A stretch of 64,000 nucleotides of DNA from an uncultured Bacteroides sp. (lineage in GTDB: Bacteria > Bacteroidota > Bacteroidia > Bacteroidales > Bacteroidaceae): assembly GCA_944322345.1 (NCBI GenBank), contig CALUOO010000014.1, positions 17,536 to 81,535 on the forward strand. The letters are read 5' to 3'. The notes beneath the pieces were generated by a model. It did no database searches. It saw only the letters and a list, made by a program, of their open reading frames with translations, and was not told where the DNA came from. Below are positions 17,488 through 26,137 of this stretch, in pieces. The translations under genes were made by a program, and so were the position numbers. Within the stretch, counting starts at the first letter, position 1, and every line of letters starts with the position of its first letter.

Positions 17488-18126
17488 ATGGAACATGGAA
17501 AAGATGCTTCTCAACGTATAGCACTGCGAGAACGGATTGTGGTTACAGCTATGGATGCATTTGCTTCGGAAGGAATCAAATGTATAACGATGGATGATAT
17601 TGCGTCGTCACTGGGAATTTCTAAGCGTACGCTTTATGAGGTGTTTTCGAATAAGGAGGAATTGCTGAGAGAGTGCATATTGTATCGTCAGCAACTGCTG
17701 GACGATTATATGCAAAAAATCTATAGCCACTCTTCTAATGTGCTGGAGGTCATATTTGCTGCTTTCCAGAGGAGTATCGAGATTTTCCATCAGACGAATA
17801 AGCTATTCTTTGAAGAGATAAAAAAATATCCCAGTGTATGGGAAATGATAGTAGAGCGTCGCAAGCAGGATTCCGAGAAGCGGATCTCTTTCTTTAAGCA
17901 AGGTGTCGAACAGGGGCTTTTCCGGTCGGATATTAATTTCTCCATTGCCAACCTACTGGTAAGCGAGCAGTTTGATTCACTCATACATACGGATATTTGC
18001 AGTGAATACCCTTTCATAGAGGTATACGAATCAATCATGTTTACTTATTTGCGCGGCATTTCTACGGAGAAAGGTGCAAAGGTGTTGGAAGAGTTTATTC
18101 AGGAATACAGAAAAAGGGGAAAATAA
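17488..18126 (+). CDS. TetR/AcrR-family transcriptional regulator
   Basis: The 212-residue protein has an N-terminal TetR helix-turn-helix (RIVVTAMDAFASEGIKCITM, then DDIASSLGISKRTLYEVFSN) at about residues 15-60 and an all-helical ligand-binding domain after it. The ATG at 17488 is preferred over the GTG one codon upstream. The ligand is unknown. No efflux genes follow directly; downstream are the SGNH/MBOAT genes, which have their own promoter box, so its target is not evident. Confidence 0.9.
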   Translation: MEHGKDASQRIALRERIVVTAMDAFASEGIKCITMDDIASSLGISKRTLYEVFSNKEELLRECILYRQQLLDDYMQKIYSHSSNVLEVIFAAFQRSIEIFHQTNKLFFEEIKKYPSVWEMIVERRKQDSEKRISFFKQGVEQGLFRSDINFSIANLLVSEQFDSLIHTDICSEYPFIEVYESIMFTYLRGISTEKGAKVLEEFIQEYRKRGK

Positions 18127-18295
18127 AACGGAATAGTGGATCTGATGCTATTGTGGTGGGATATATTAATAGCACCTCGTCTGAGTATCGGTATGTTTAG
18201 GAGTAAATTTACCGATGAATAGGGATATTTTCTGCAGCACTGCCGGACGAGTGTAATTTGTAGTTGGATTCTCTGTATCTTTTCTTGCTTTTCCC

Positions 18296-18303
18296 TATCT
18301 TTG
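18296..18303 (+). promoter_or_regulatory. Bacteroides-type promoter box of the SGNH/MBOAT operon
   Basis: TATCTTTG matches TAnnTTTG and lies 34 bases before the ATG at 18338. Confidence 0.6.
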
Positions 18304-18337
18304 CGGTCGTTTCAAAACGCTGTACATTAGGAAGATT

Positions 18338-19711
18338 ATGAAGAATTACCTCAACCGTTCGTTAGGTTTGACTTTACTTGTATTATGCATACTGATAGCC
18401 TTGCACTGGATGCCGGACTTCTCTATTGCCGGGCACTCTATGAGGCGTGTGGATTTGTTGAGCGAATTACGCCCTCCCAAACCGGTGGAAGAGGTTGCAG
18501 ATTCGGATAGCGTGGTGCTGCCTCCGGTGGTCAAACCGGTTTTTATAGATACTTGCCGGACAGGAATGACCTGCATTGAGGACTATAGTGATTCTACCGA
18601 GCGTGGTATGGTCCCTTTCTATAAGGCGCTCGACCGTCTGTCGTCCGACGGAGGTCTGGTACGGGTGGCTGTATTTGGTGATTCGTTTATCGAAGCGGAT
18701 ATTTTTACTGCCGATTTGCGTGAGATGCTGCAGAAACGTTACGGAGGATGCGGCGTCGGTTTTGTGACAATTACTTCCATTACCAATGGATTCCGTCCTA
18801 CGGTGCGTCATACGTTTGGCGGGTGGAACAGTCATGCTGTGACCGATACAATCGGGTTCGACAGAAAGAAGCAGGGAATCTCCGGGCATTATTTTATTCC
18901 TTCACCGGGAGCATATGTCGAGCTAAAAGGTCAAAACAAATATGCTTCTTTGCTTGATACATGTGCCAGAACATCTATCTTCTTCCATAACAAAGGAGAA
19001 ATGCAGCTGACTGTCCGGGTTAACCAGCAGGAGGGGCAGACCTATTCATTCTCTCCATCAGGCAGTCTACGGGAACAGCAGGTGAGGGGAGAGATTGGTG
19101 CAGTACGCTGGACAGTCGATAAGGCAGACTCCACGTTGTTCTACGGTGTTGCGATGGACGGTGACAAAGGGATTGTTGTAGACAATTTCTCGTTGCGGGG
19201 AAGCTCCGGCCTTTCCATTCGGGGTATTCCGGAGGAGTCGATGAAACAGTTCAACCGTCTGCGCCCTTACGATCTGATTATTTTGGAGTATGGCTTGAAT
19301 GTGGCTACCGAGCGTGGACGAAACTACGATAATTATAAGAAGGGTTTATTGACTTCTATCGAACACCTGAAGCGTTGTTTCCCCCAAGCTGGTCTGTTGC
19401 TGCTGAGTGTGGGCGATCGTGATTATAAGACTGAGGAAGGTGAAATCCGTACCATGCCGGGAGTCCGTAATCTGGTGCGCTATCAGCAGAACATCGCTGC
19501 CGAGAGCGGCATTGCCTTTTGGAATATGTTCGAAGCAATGGGAGGTAACGAAAGCATGATTGAACTGGTAAATGCCAAGCCTCCGATGGCGAACTATGAT
19601 TATACGCATATCAATTTCCGGGGCGGAAAGCATCTGGCAACTCTTTTGTATGAAACACTGATGTATGGTAAAGAGCAATACGACAGGAGGCGTTCTTATG
19701 AAGAAAACTAG
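18338..19711 (+). CDS. SGNH/GDSL-family protein, membrane-anchored
   Basis: The 457-residue protein begins with an uncleaved-looking signal anchor (about residues 7-27). SGNH blocks are present: GDS with S116 (VAVFGDSFIEAD), a GxN block with N321 (EYGLNVATE) and the DxxH block D421-H424 (YDYTHINFRG). SGNH proteins hydrolyse or transfer acyl groups on glycans. The stop codon is overlapped by the next gene, and an MBOAT acyltransferase follows. It is therefore likely to work outside the inner membrane in O-acetylation or deacetylation of an envelope polysaccharide, as in PatA/PatB, AlgI/AlgJ/AlgX or DltB/DltD systems. The substrate is not shown by the sequence. Confidence 0.82.
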   Translation: MKNYLNRSLGLTLLVLCILIALHWMPDFSIAGHSMRRVDLLSELRPPKPVEEVADSDSVVLPPVVKPVFIDTCRTGMTCIEDYSDSTERGMVPFYKALDRLSSDGGLVRVAVFGDSFIEADIFTADLREMLQKRYGGCGVGFVTITSITNGFRPTVRHTFGGWNSHAVTDTIGFDRKKQGISGHYFIPSPGAYVELKGQNKYASLLDTCARTSIFFHNKGEMQLTVRVNQQEGQTYSFSPSGSLREQQVRGEIGAVRWTVDKADSTLFYGVAMDGDKGIVVDNFSLRGSSGLSIRGIPEESMKQFNRLRPYDLIILEYGLNVATERGRNYDNYKKGLLTSIEHLKRCFPQAGLLLLSVGDRDYKTEEGEIRTMPGVRNLVRYQQNIAAESGIAFWNMFEAMGGNESMIELVNAKPPMANYDYTHINFRGGKHLATLLYETLMYGKEQYDRRRSYEEN

Positions 19712-20615
19712 CCGGTTGCCACTTATTGCCCTGATTCTGTTCTGCCTTTGGGGCAGTTGGAGGCAGTGTGTGTTTGCTCAAGACCAGATTCCTCATCGTC
19801 CGGCACTGGAACGCCCGTTGAAACGGGTGCTTGAGGTACATGAAATGGGCTGGATGGCCGACACTGTTTCATTGCCCCCATTTACATTCCCTTCGGCTTT
19901 TAAAGGAACGGCAACAAACGAAATCTCCGACAGCATATCATTACTTTCACCCGTATTCGAGCATCTCAGGCAGGTTCGTGCTGGGCTGGCAACGGATACG
20001 GTAAGAATTGTTCATATTGGCGATAGTCATATCCGTGGGCATATTTTCCCGCAAACAACGGATAGCTTGATGAGGAAAGCTTTCGGTTCTGTCTGCTATA
20101 CGGATATGGGGGTGAATGGTGCAACTTGCCTTACCTTTACTCATCCGAAGCGGGTAGCAGACATTGCTGAGCTGAAACCGGAACTGCTGATACTTTCATT
20201 TGGAACAAACGAAAGCCATAACCGGCGTTATGATGCCAATGTGCATTATCATCAGATGGATGAACTGATTGGACTTTTGCAGGAAAGTATGCCCGATGTC
20301 CCTATTCTGCTGACCACTCCTCCAGGATCTTACGAGAGTTTTCGCCAGCGTCGGAAGAAACGAACTTATAAGATTAATCCGCGTACTGTGACAGCGGTAG
20401 AGACCATTCGTAAATATGCCGAGGAGCATCACCTGCTGGTATGGGATATGTATAATGTAGTAGGAGGTGAGGAGCGTGCCTGTCTCAACTGGACGGAAGC
20501 CGGACTGATGCGTCCCGATCATGTACATTACCTGCCGGAAGGATATACGTTGCAAGGAAATCTGTTGTATCAAGCAATTGTTCAAGCCTATAATAAGTAT
20601 GTTATTACCCGTTGA
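19698..20615 (+). CDS. SGNH/GDSL-family secreted protein
   Basis: From the ATG at 19698, preceded by AGGAGG, the product has 305 residues with a cleavable signal peptide (ending near CVFAQ). The SGNH blocks are IGDSHIRG (S110), SFGTNESHN and PDHVHYL (D274, H277). The gene overlaps the previous one by 14 bases and the next by 17. A start further upstream at 19665 would lie deep inside the previous gene and is rejected. This is a second, soluble periplasmic SGNH partner for the MBOAT protein. Confidence 0.85.
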   Translation: MKKTSRLPLIALILFCLWGSWRQCVFAQDQIPHRPALERPLKRVLEVHEMGWMADTVSLPPFTFPSAFKGTATNEISDSISLLSPVFEHLRQVRAGLATDTVRIVHIGDSHIRGHIFPQTTDSLMRKAFGSVCYTDMGVNGATCLTFTHPKRVADIAELKPELLILSFGTNESHNRRYDANVHYHQMDELIGLLQESMPDVPILLTTPPGSYESFRQRRKKRTYKINPRTVTAVETIRKYAEEHHLLVWDMYNVVGGEERACLNWTEAGLMRPDHVHYLPEGYTLQGNLLYQAIVQAYNKYVITR

Positions 20616-22089
20616 TATAGATTTTAGCCGTCTGAAAGATGTTTTGCTGTATAATCCGCAAGAACCGATGATATTTAGTACCGGTATTTTCTTGTGGTTG
20701 TTTGCTGCATTCATGTTGGTGTATGTCTTATTGCAGCACAAGTATACAGCTCGTATCCTGTTTGTCACTCTTTTTTCCTATTATTTCTATTATAAAAGTA
20801 GTGGCACTTATTTCTTCCTGCTTGCTATCGTCACGGTGTCCGATTTTTTGTTGGCACACTGTATGGAGCGTACCGAAGGGGTGTGGAAACGTAAAGGACT
20901 GGTGACGCTGAGCCTCTGCATTAATTTGGGTTTGCTTGCCTATTTTAAATATACCAACTTCTTGGGTGAGATGATTGCATCGTTCACCGGAGGCGAATTT
21001 ACGGCGCTGGACATTTTCCTGCCCGTAGGAATCTCTTTCTTCACCTTCCAGTCGTTGAGTTATACCATCGATGTGTACCGTCGGGAGATTAAACCGCTGA
21101 CCAGCCTGCTGGACTATGCGTTCTATGTTTCTTTCTTCCCGCAACTGGTGGCAGGACCGATAGTCCGTGCACGCGATTTTATTCCTCAGATCCGGAAACC
21201 GCTTTATGTGTCGCAGGAGATGTTCGGGCGTGGCATATTCTTGATTGTTTCCGGACTGTTCAAAAAGGCTGTCATATCCGATTATATCAGCATCAATTTT
21301 GTGGAGCGCATCTTCGACAATCCTACTCTCTACTCCGGAGTAGAGAACCTGATGGGAGTCTATGGTTATGCATTGCAAATCTATTGTGACTTCTCTGGGT
21401 ATAGTGATATGGCAATTGGTATTGCGCTGTTGCTGGGGTTCCATTTCAATCTGAACTTCGATTCTCCTTACAAGTCAGCTTCAATTACCGAATTCTGGCG
21501 TCGTTGGCATATCTCACTATCCAGTTGGTTGCGAGATTATCTGTACATATCGCTTGGTGGTAACCGGAAAGGCAAGTTCCGCCAGTATCTGAATCTGATT
21601 ATAACCATGTTTTTGGGTGGTCTTTGGCACGGAGCTTCATGGAACTTTGTACTTTGGGGATTGTTTCATGGTGTGGCTTTGGCACTCCATAAGATGTGGA
21701 TGGCCCTTACCGGGCGAAAGAAAGGGGAAACGAGTCACGGATGGCGTCGTGTGGCTGGCGTTGTCATTACGTTCCACTTTGTCTGTTTCTGCTGGATTTT
21801 CTTCCGAAATGCCGATTTCAGCAATTCGATCGACATGTTACGCCAGATATTTACCGCTTTCCATCCCCAACTTTTCCCGCAACTGATTGAAGGCTATTGG
21901 CGTGTGTTTGCATTGATGCTTCTCGGTTTCTTATTGCATTTTGCTCCTCAACGTTTGGAGAATGCATGTTGTCGGGGTGTCATCCGCCTGCCGTTCTTAG
22001 GAAAAGCGTTGCTTATGGTGGCAATGATCTATCTGGTTATCCAGATGAAGAGCACGGAGATACAGCCCTTCATCTATTTCCAGTTCTGA
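20599..22089 (+). CDS. MBOAT-family O-acyltransferase
   Basis: The 496-residue polytopic membrane protein belongs to the AlgI/DltB/PatA branch of the MBOAT family. The conserved block GLWHGASWNFVLWGLFHG contains the catalytic histidine H344, and upstream blocks such as FPQLVAGPIVRARDF and FCDFSGYSDMAIG-like residues are typical. It should carry an acetyl group across the inner membrane for the SGNH partners. The chosen ATG overlaps the preceding gene by 17 bases; the frame is open further upstream but without membrane features. It ends 9 bases from the convergent GH78-like gene. Confidence 0.92.
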   Translation: MLLPVDIDFSRLKDVLLYNPQEPMIFSTGIFLWLFAAFMLVYVLLQHKYTARILFVTLFSYYFYYKSSGTYFFLLAIVTVSDFLLAHCMERTEGVWKRKGLVTLSLCINLGLLAYFKYTNFLGEMIASFTGGEFTALDIFLPVGISFFTFQSLSYTIDVYRREIKPLTSLLDYAFYVSFFPQLVAGPIVRARDFIPQIRKPLYVSQEMFGRGIFLIVSGLFKKAVISDYISINFVERIFDNPTLYSGVENLMGVYGYALQIYCDFSGYSDMAIGIALLLGFHFNLNFDSPYKSASITEFWRRWHISLSSWLRDYLYISLGGNRKGKFRQYLNLIITMFLGGLWHGASWNFVLWGLFHGVALALHKMWMALTGRKKGETSHGWRRVAGVVITFHFVCFCWIFFRNADFSNSIDMLRQIFTAFHPQLFPQLIEGYWRVFALMLLGFLLHFAPQRLENACCRGVIRLPFLGKALLMVAMIYLVIQMKSTEIQPFIYFQF

Positions 22090-22098
22090 TAGTTGTAT

Positions 22099-24552
22099 TT
22101 AGTCGAAGAAGAGTGCCGAGCAGACGGCATTGTCTCCACGTACCTGACAGATGCGGATGCGTACAGGTCTGTCTATGGTAAAGGTAAGATACTTTCCGTT
22201 GCGGTAGGCGCGTACCATTTGTACAGGCATTAATATGCGCCGGTTGTCGAGGTCGAACAGTTCGATGGCGCTTCTTCGGCCTCCCGTCGGGTCTACCATA
22301 TAGAGGCTGAGTCTATAGGGTTTTTCGCTCCGGTAGTCTACATCGATGGTAAAAGATTGCATGCAAACATTTGGGTCTCCGGTAATAGAACCTCCCATTC
22401 TCTTTTGTCCTGGATAAGAGGGATCTTCTAGTGCTCCCGGAGTATCGGCCAAGGTGTTGTCGTGCCAGTTGACATTCTTGTTCAGGATAATGCTGCGACA
22501 TTCAGTTGGTAGCTTTACTCGGTGTGCTCCGGCTTCGTCATAGCTGAACAGCATATATCCTTTGCTTCCATATTTCCCTATCCAATTGCCTTGTGTATCC
22601 TCGTCTACCTCAACATGGCTTTGGTCGTAGCGGTAGGCAATCTTTTCCGTCTCCCTTGGGCTGTTCACCGTGTCTGCATACGAAATCTTGAAAGTATATG
22701 TACCCATACTGAGGGTAGGGAGATAGACAAACGATTCGTCTTTGTCCGTCGGCGTCATGTTCTTACCATTGACGGATATGGTTACATCTTTTGTCTGCAT
22801 CAGTGGAATGGCTACCCGGGCAGAGGTTTGGGGTGGAACCGTAAGGCTGGCTTCCCCTTTTTGTGTATCAATGGCAAAGGAAATTTTTCCATGTGGAGTA
22901 GGTACGTCACCGCTCACATTGGTCAGACCGTTGGTCAGGTGTGGCTGTACGCTGAACTCCGAAAAACCGGGGCGTAAGGGAGTTATTCCCAGTATTTCTT
23001 CGCTCAGCCATTTCAGGACGCCGCTGCTCCACGGGTGGGTGAAGCTGGTGTAGCCACATTGGTTGTTGACCGGAGCGTCGTTGGGGGCTTTCTTGAACAG
23101 ATTCCACGATGGACGGAACACCTCGAAGAAGGTGGTGGCTCCATAGCGGATTTGTCCTCCCCAACAATCGTCGATGGTATTCAGCGCTTCGGCATGCTTG
23201 TTGAGTCGTGCCATTGCGTTGATGATGAAGTATTGATTAAACGGTGAGTAGGATACCCGTTGGATACGGTCGCCGAATGCTGTCTGCCAAACAGCTTCCT
23301 CTTCGTCCTCATCGACTATGCCTGCATTGATGGCATCGGAAAGGGCAAAAATATCGTATCCTTTATACCAGTTGGCAGTACAGCATAGTTGTCCAGCCTT
23401 CTCTTTGGCATATTGTTGGTACAGGGTTGCCAGTTCCGGTTTTCCACATTCTTGCATCATGTCCGCAAAGCGTTTCCAGGTCTGGATGGCAAGTGACCGG
23501 TAGGCAAGTTGCGTTTCGGGTACATTGGGCTGCTCGAATCCTCCTCCCAGACGTTCGTCCCATCCATAGAAAGAGAGCGATGGCATATCGTTGAAGAACT
23601 GATAGGCTCTATTTAGTTTGTTGCAGGCATTTGCTGTCAGTTGAAGAACCGTTTCTACGTCATTAGTATAGTAGAAATAATCGATGAGGCTTTGTACCCA
23701 ATAAAGTGAATAGCTTTCTATCCCGTTATATTGTTCTGAAGTATAAAGTAAATTTTTGCGGACAAAGTCGTAGTTACCGAAAGCAACCAGCGACGCCGCT
23801 TGGGAAGTGTGTGCGTCGCCTGTCCATGAATGACGGTCGCTTCGTTCCATCAGGATAGCTCCGAAGTAGTCTTTCAGCAGATTGAGCCGGACGGTGTAGG
23901 CCGCCGTGTACCAGATGCGGTTCAGTGTGGAGTCATTTGAGGAAAAGCTACCTTCGTAATTGACAGGTTTGGTTTGGCACACTAGGCGGACATTCTTTAT
24001 CGTCAGTTTCGCAGTTACATGTTTCAGATGTATCCATGCATAACGGACTCCCTCGTAGAGCTGTTTGTTCAGTTCAAGCCGATAAGTGTTACCATACCGG
24101 GTGGGAGTTGCTGTCTTCATGGGATGTTCCGAGCCGATATTGAATCTGGCAGGTTCGTTGAATTCACTGATACTGCATGTGACGTCTGCGGGCAGATGGT
24201 TACATTCAAACTCTAGCCAACCGGCATTTACTTGCCCGAAGTCGAACATAAGATTGCAGTCGCCAGTCACTGTAATATGTTTTCCAGAATGAGTGCATTC
24301 GATAGCGTCCGGGTAGTCCGAAACCACATTTTGTGGCTTGATTGTGTAGATTTCCAGGTCGTCGTCGGCAGAAGGATGTTGCCAGCGGTATGTAACCAGT
24401 GGGTCGGGCGAAGCGGCTACTTTGTTTCCTGTGGCTTTACCCGTAATTTTCTTGTATGGTTCTTTGATTGTTGTGGCTTCATTAAAGTAAGCATCGGCTT
24501 TGCTGGAGAAACCCAGCAGGCAGATTAATAAGTGTATGGTGTGAAATCTCAT
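22099..24552 (-). CDS. GH78-like alpha-L-rhamnosidase, secreted
   Basis: The 817-residue protein has a signal peptide (about residues 1-22), a beta-sandwich region, an (alpha/alpha)6 catalytic domain from about residue 220 to 530 and a C-terminal beta domain. The GH78 signature is ERSDRHSWTGDAH, and the likely base lies in GATTFFEVFRPSW. Compared with the DCPQR[DE]xxGWTGD motif of characterised GH78 enzymes (from memory), the first aspartate is missing, whereas the [DE]xxxWTGD part and the later glutamate are kept. Activity on alpha-L-rhamnosides is likely but the active site is non-standard. Its promoter lies in an 82-bp block duplicated upstream of the glycosidase gene at 30013. Confidence 0.8.
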   Translation of the reverse strand: MRFHTIHLLICLLGFSSKADAYFNEATTIKEPYKKITGKATGNKVAASPDPLVTYRWQHPSADDDLEIYTIKPQNVVSDYPDAIECTHSGKHITVTGDCNLMFDFGQVNAGWLEFECNHLPADVTCSISEFNEPARFNIGSEHPMKTATPTRYGNTYRLELNKQLYEGVRYAWIHLKHVTAKLTIKNVRLVCQTKPVNYEGSFSSNDSTLNRIWYTAAYTVRLNLLKDYFGAILMERSDRHSWTGDAHTSQAASLVAFGNYDFVRKNLLYTSEQYNGIESYSLYWVQSLIDYFYYTNDVETVLQLTANACNKLNRAYQFFNDMPSLSFYGWDERLGGGFEQPNVPETQLAYRSLAIQTWKRFADMMQECGKPELATLYQQYAKEKAGQLCCTANWYKGYDIFALSDAINAGIVDEDEEEAVWQTAFGDRIQRVSYSPFNQYFIINAMARLNKHAEALNTIDDCWGGQIRYGATTFFEVFRPSWNLFKKAPNDAPVNNQCGYTSFTHPWSSGVLKWLSEEILGITPLRPGFSEFSVQPHLTNGLTNVSGDVPTPHGKISFAIDTQKGEASLTVPPQTSARVAIPLMQTKDVTISVNGKNMTPTDKDESFVYLPTLSMGTYTFKISYADTVNSPRETEKIAYRYDQSHVEVDEDTQGNWIGKYGSKGYMLFSYDEAGAHRVKLPTECRSIILNKNVNWHDNTLADTPGALEDPSYPGQKRMGGSITGDPNVCMQSFTIDVDYRSEKPYRLSLYMVDPTGGRRSAIELFDLDNRRILMPVQMVRAYRNGKYLTFTIDRPVRIRICQVRGDNAVCSALFFD

Positions 24553-24919
24553 ATAGTTTTGAATTGTTATAGTGAGTTACAGTAATTTCCTGACACTGTT
24601 GTGACTTTGGAATTTTGCATTGCTTGATATACTGCAGGCAATGGTTAGAAGAAATATCGGTAAGAAGTTTTTCAGATTTATACTTTTTTCTTCTTAGTTT
24701 GCTTTAGTTATCGGGTAGACAAGTTGGCAAGTATACATCAGCTTTTTGAGATTTTAAGCTTGGTACTGATATACCTTTGTTTTTTAGTGTTCACTATCCT
24801 ATCTATTTTACTTTTATCTATTTGCTCTTATCTATTCGTCACTATTGATTTTTCATCAGCTGTTCACTTCTTACTCTCTTGTCGCTTCGTCTACTCGTCA
24901 ACTTGTTTTACCGACACTG
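24553..24919 (-). other. Long presumptive leader of the GH78-like gene
   Basis: No gene was recognised between the AraC stop and this start. The only TTTG promoter box readable on the minus strand here is in the block at 24907-24988, so the transcript would carry a leader of about 360 bases. ATCTATT occurs at 24801, 24816 and 24830 (plus-strand reading), a 14-15 base period. The remainder is strongly AT-rich. Confidence 0.4.
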
Positions 24920-24988
24920 CAAATAAAGCTCTTTTGTAGTATTAATGGCATATCTTTTTTGACACAAGTAATTGAATTTTTGATTTTT
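24907..24988 (-). promoter_or_regulatory. AraC-type operator and promoter of the GH78-like gene
   Basis: On the minus strand, half-sites AATCAAAA (from 24985) and TGTCAAA (from 24964) are 21 bp apart. The nearer starts 37 bp before a TTTATTTG box (24927-24920). The whole 82-base block recurs at 29905-29986 with 75 of 82 identical bases, in the same orientation relative to its gene. The AraC gene ends 90 bases upstream. Confidence 0.7.
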
Positions 24989-25077
24989 TTTTTTTGCGAT
25001 GGATACTTTTTGTGAAGACAAGTAGAGAAACTGGAGAAAGCAATATGAAGTATATAATATTGAGGAGCAATGAAGCT

Positions 25078-26004
25078 TTATTTTTCTTCTTCTTCTTTTA
25101 TGTCTAATACTGCCTTTTTCCCATATTTTTCTCTGAACGTAGTTGGTGAGATTCCTACGTGTTTTTTAAATAGAGAAGAGAAGTAGAGAGAATCATCATA
25201 ATTCAGATAGATGGCAATTTCTTTGATACTTTTGTCTGTGTTCATCAACAGTTTTCGTGCAGCCTGCAATCTTAGTTCAATGACATATTGTATAGGTGAA
25301 AGGTCTGTATATGCTTTGAATGCTTTGCGAAACAGCGAATAGCTCATGTGTATCATTTCTGCTACTTTTTGTGGAGTAATGTCTGTCAGGTAATTTTCAC
25401 GTAAGATAGTACGTGCCTGCTCAATGAGCTGTACGTTTCTGTCGCTTATGAAAGTCTGATTGGTGTCTTGATATAAGGCCAGCGAGAATATCATGTTGGC
25501 AAGTCCAGCCAACACTTGTTGGTAGTTGGGCATTTCCGTCAGGGCTATTTCCGATGCGCGGCGATAGTATCCGATAATCTCCTCGTTATAACCGATTTTG
25601 AATATTCGTTGGGCGGGCGTGACAAATCCGTTACGGAACCGGTTCTCTATGGTGCTTCCACGCATTCCGATCCAGTGCTCATGCCATCCGGTCGAATGGT
25701 CGGGATAATAACTGTGCCATGTATAAGGAGGGATGATTAGCATGTCTCCGGCTGTTACTTTTACCGGTGTTTCGGGAGTAAAGAAACACTCTCCTTGTCC
25801 GTGCGAGATGTAGATGAACTGGTAATTGTCCAGTATTCGCCCTTTGTCTGTGCGGAAATAATAATTGTTCGGATGTCCGCACTGAGGAGGATAGCATTTG
25901 TATCCGGGTTCTATTTCCGCACTGCCGACATTGTCTACCGTAATGCCCCACAGCATATCTTTCTTGCTGCTTATCAGGTATTTGAACTGTCTTTCGTCCT
26001 TCAT
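25078..26004 (-). CDS. AraC/XylS-family regulator (paralogue 1)
   Basis: The 308-residue protein has an N-terminal cupin-type sensor domain (about residues 40-150, with IIPPYTWHSYYPD and HEHWIGMRG) and a C-terminal pair of helix-turn-helix motifs (about 205-295: ITPQKVAEMIHMSYSLFRKA and SIKEIAIYLNYDDSLYFSSL). It is a clear paralogue of the protein at 48415. The gene reads towards the GH78-like gene, whose promoter has 21-bp-spaced direct repeats as AraC-type dimers use. It probably senses a sugar or glycan fragment, perhaps rhamnose-containing, but the ligand is inferred only from context. Confidence 0.93.
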   Translation of the reverse strand: MKDERQFKYLISSKKDMLWGITVDNVGSAEIEPGYKCYPPQCGHPNNYYFRTDKGRILDNYQFIYISHGQGECFFTPETPVKVTAGDMLIIPPYTWHSYYPDHSTGWHEHWIGMRGSTIENRFRNGFVTPAQRIFKIGYNEEIIGYYRRASEIALTEMPNYQQVLAGLANMIFSLALYQDTNQTFISDRNVQLIEQARTILRENYLTDITPQKVAEMIHMSYSLFRKAFKAYTDLSPIQYVIELRLQAARKLLMNTDKSIKEIAIYLNYDDSLYFSSLFKKHVGISPTTFREKYGKKAVLDIKEEEEK

Positions 26005-26041
26005 GGCGACTACGTCTGTTATTTTATGTTATGTGACTTCG

Positions 26042-26065
26042 ATAATCTGTTTTTAAACAGATTAT
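26042..26065. repeat. Perfect palindrome in the araC leader
   Basis: ATAATCTGTTT, two T, then AAACAGATTAT form a perfect 11-bp inverted repeat with a 2-base centre. It lies between the araC promoter box and its ATG, so it may be an operator or an mRNA hairpin. Its 14-base core CTGTTTTTAAACAG recurs at 63647-63660. Confidence 0.7.
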
Positions 26066-26079
26066 AAGATTTTATATCA

Positions 26080-26087
26080 CAAAAATA
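26080..26087 (-). promoter_or_regulatory. Bacteroides-type promoter box of araC
   Basis: On the minus strand this reads TATTTTTG, an exact TAnnTTTG, 76 bases before the araC ATG. The 21-bp tandem half-sites found at the five PUL promoters are not present upstream. Confidence 0.55.
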
Positions 26088-26137
26088 ACAGTTCTGCCAG
26101 TTAATTCCAAAAAATGTGAACCTAAAAAACAATTTAG

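Noticed and set aside
20521-20598. Upstream start for the MBOAT gene
   Set aside because: It would extend the overlap with the SGNH gene to about 95 bases and add a cysteine-rich sequence unlike MBOAT N-termini; the ATG at 20599 fits better.
24724-24939. 71-residue hydrophobic plus-strand frame between araC and the GH78-like gene
   Set aside because: The hydrophobicity comes from T-rich DNA, there is no promoter or ribosome site, and its end overlaps the conserved regulatory block on the other strand.
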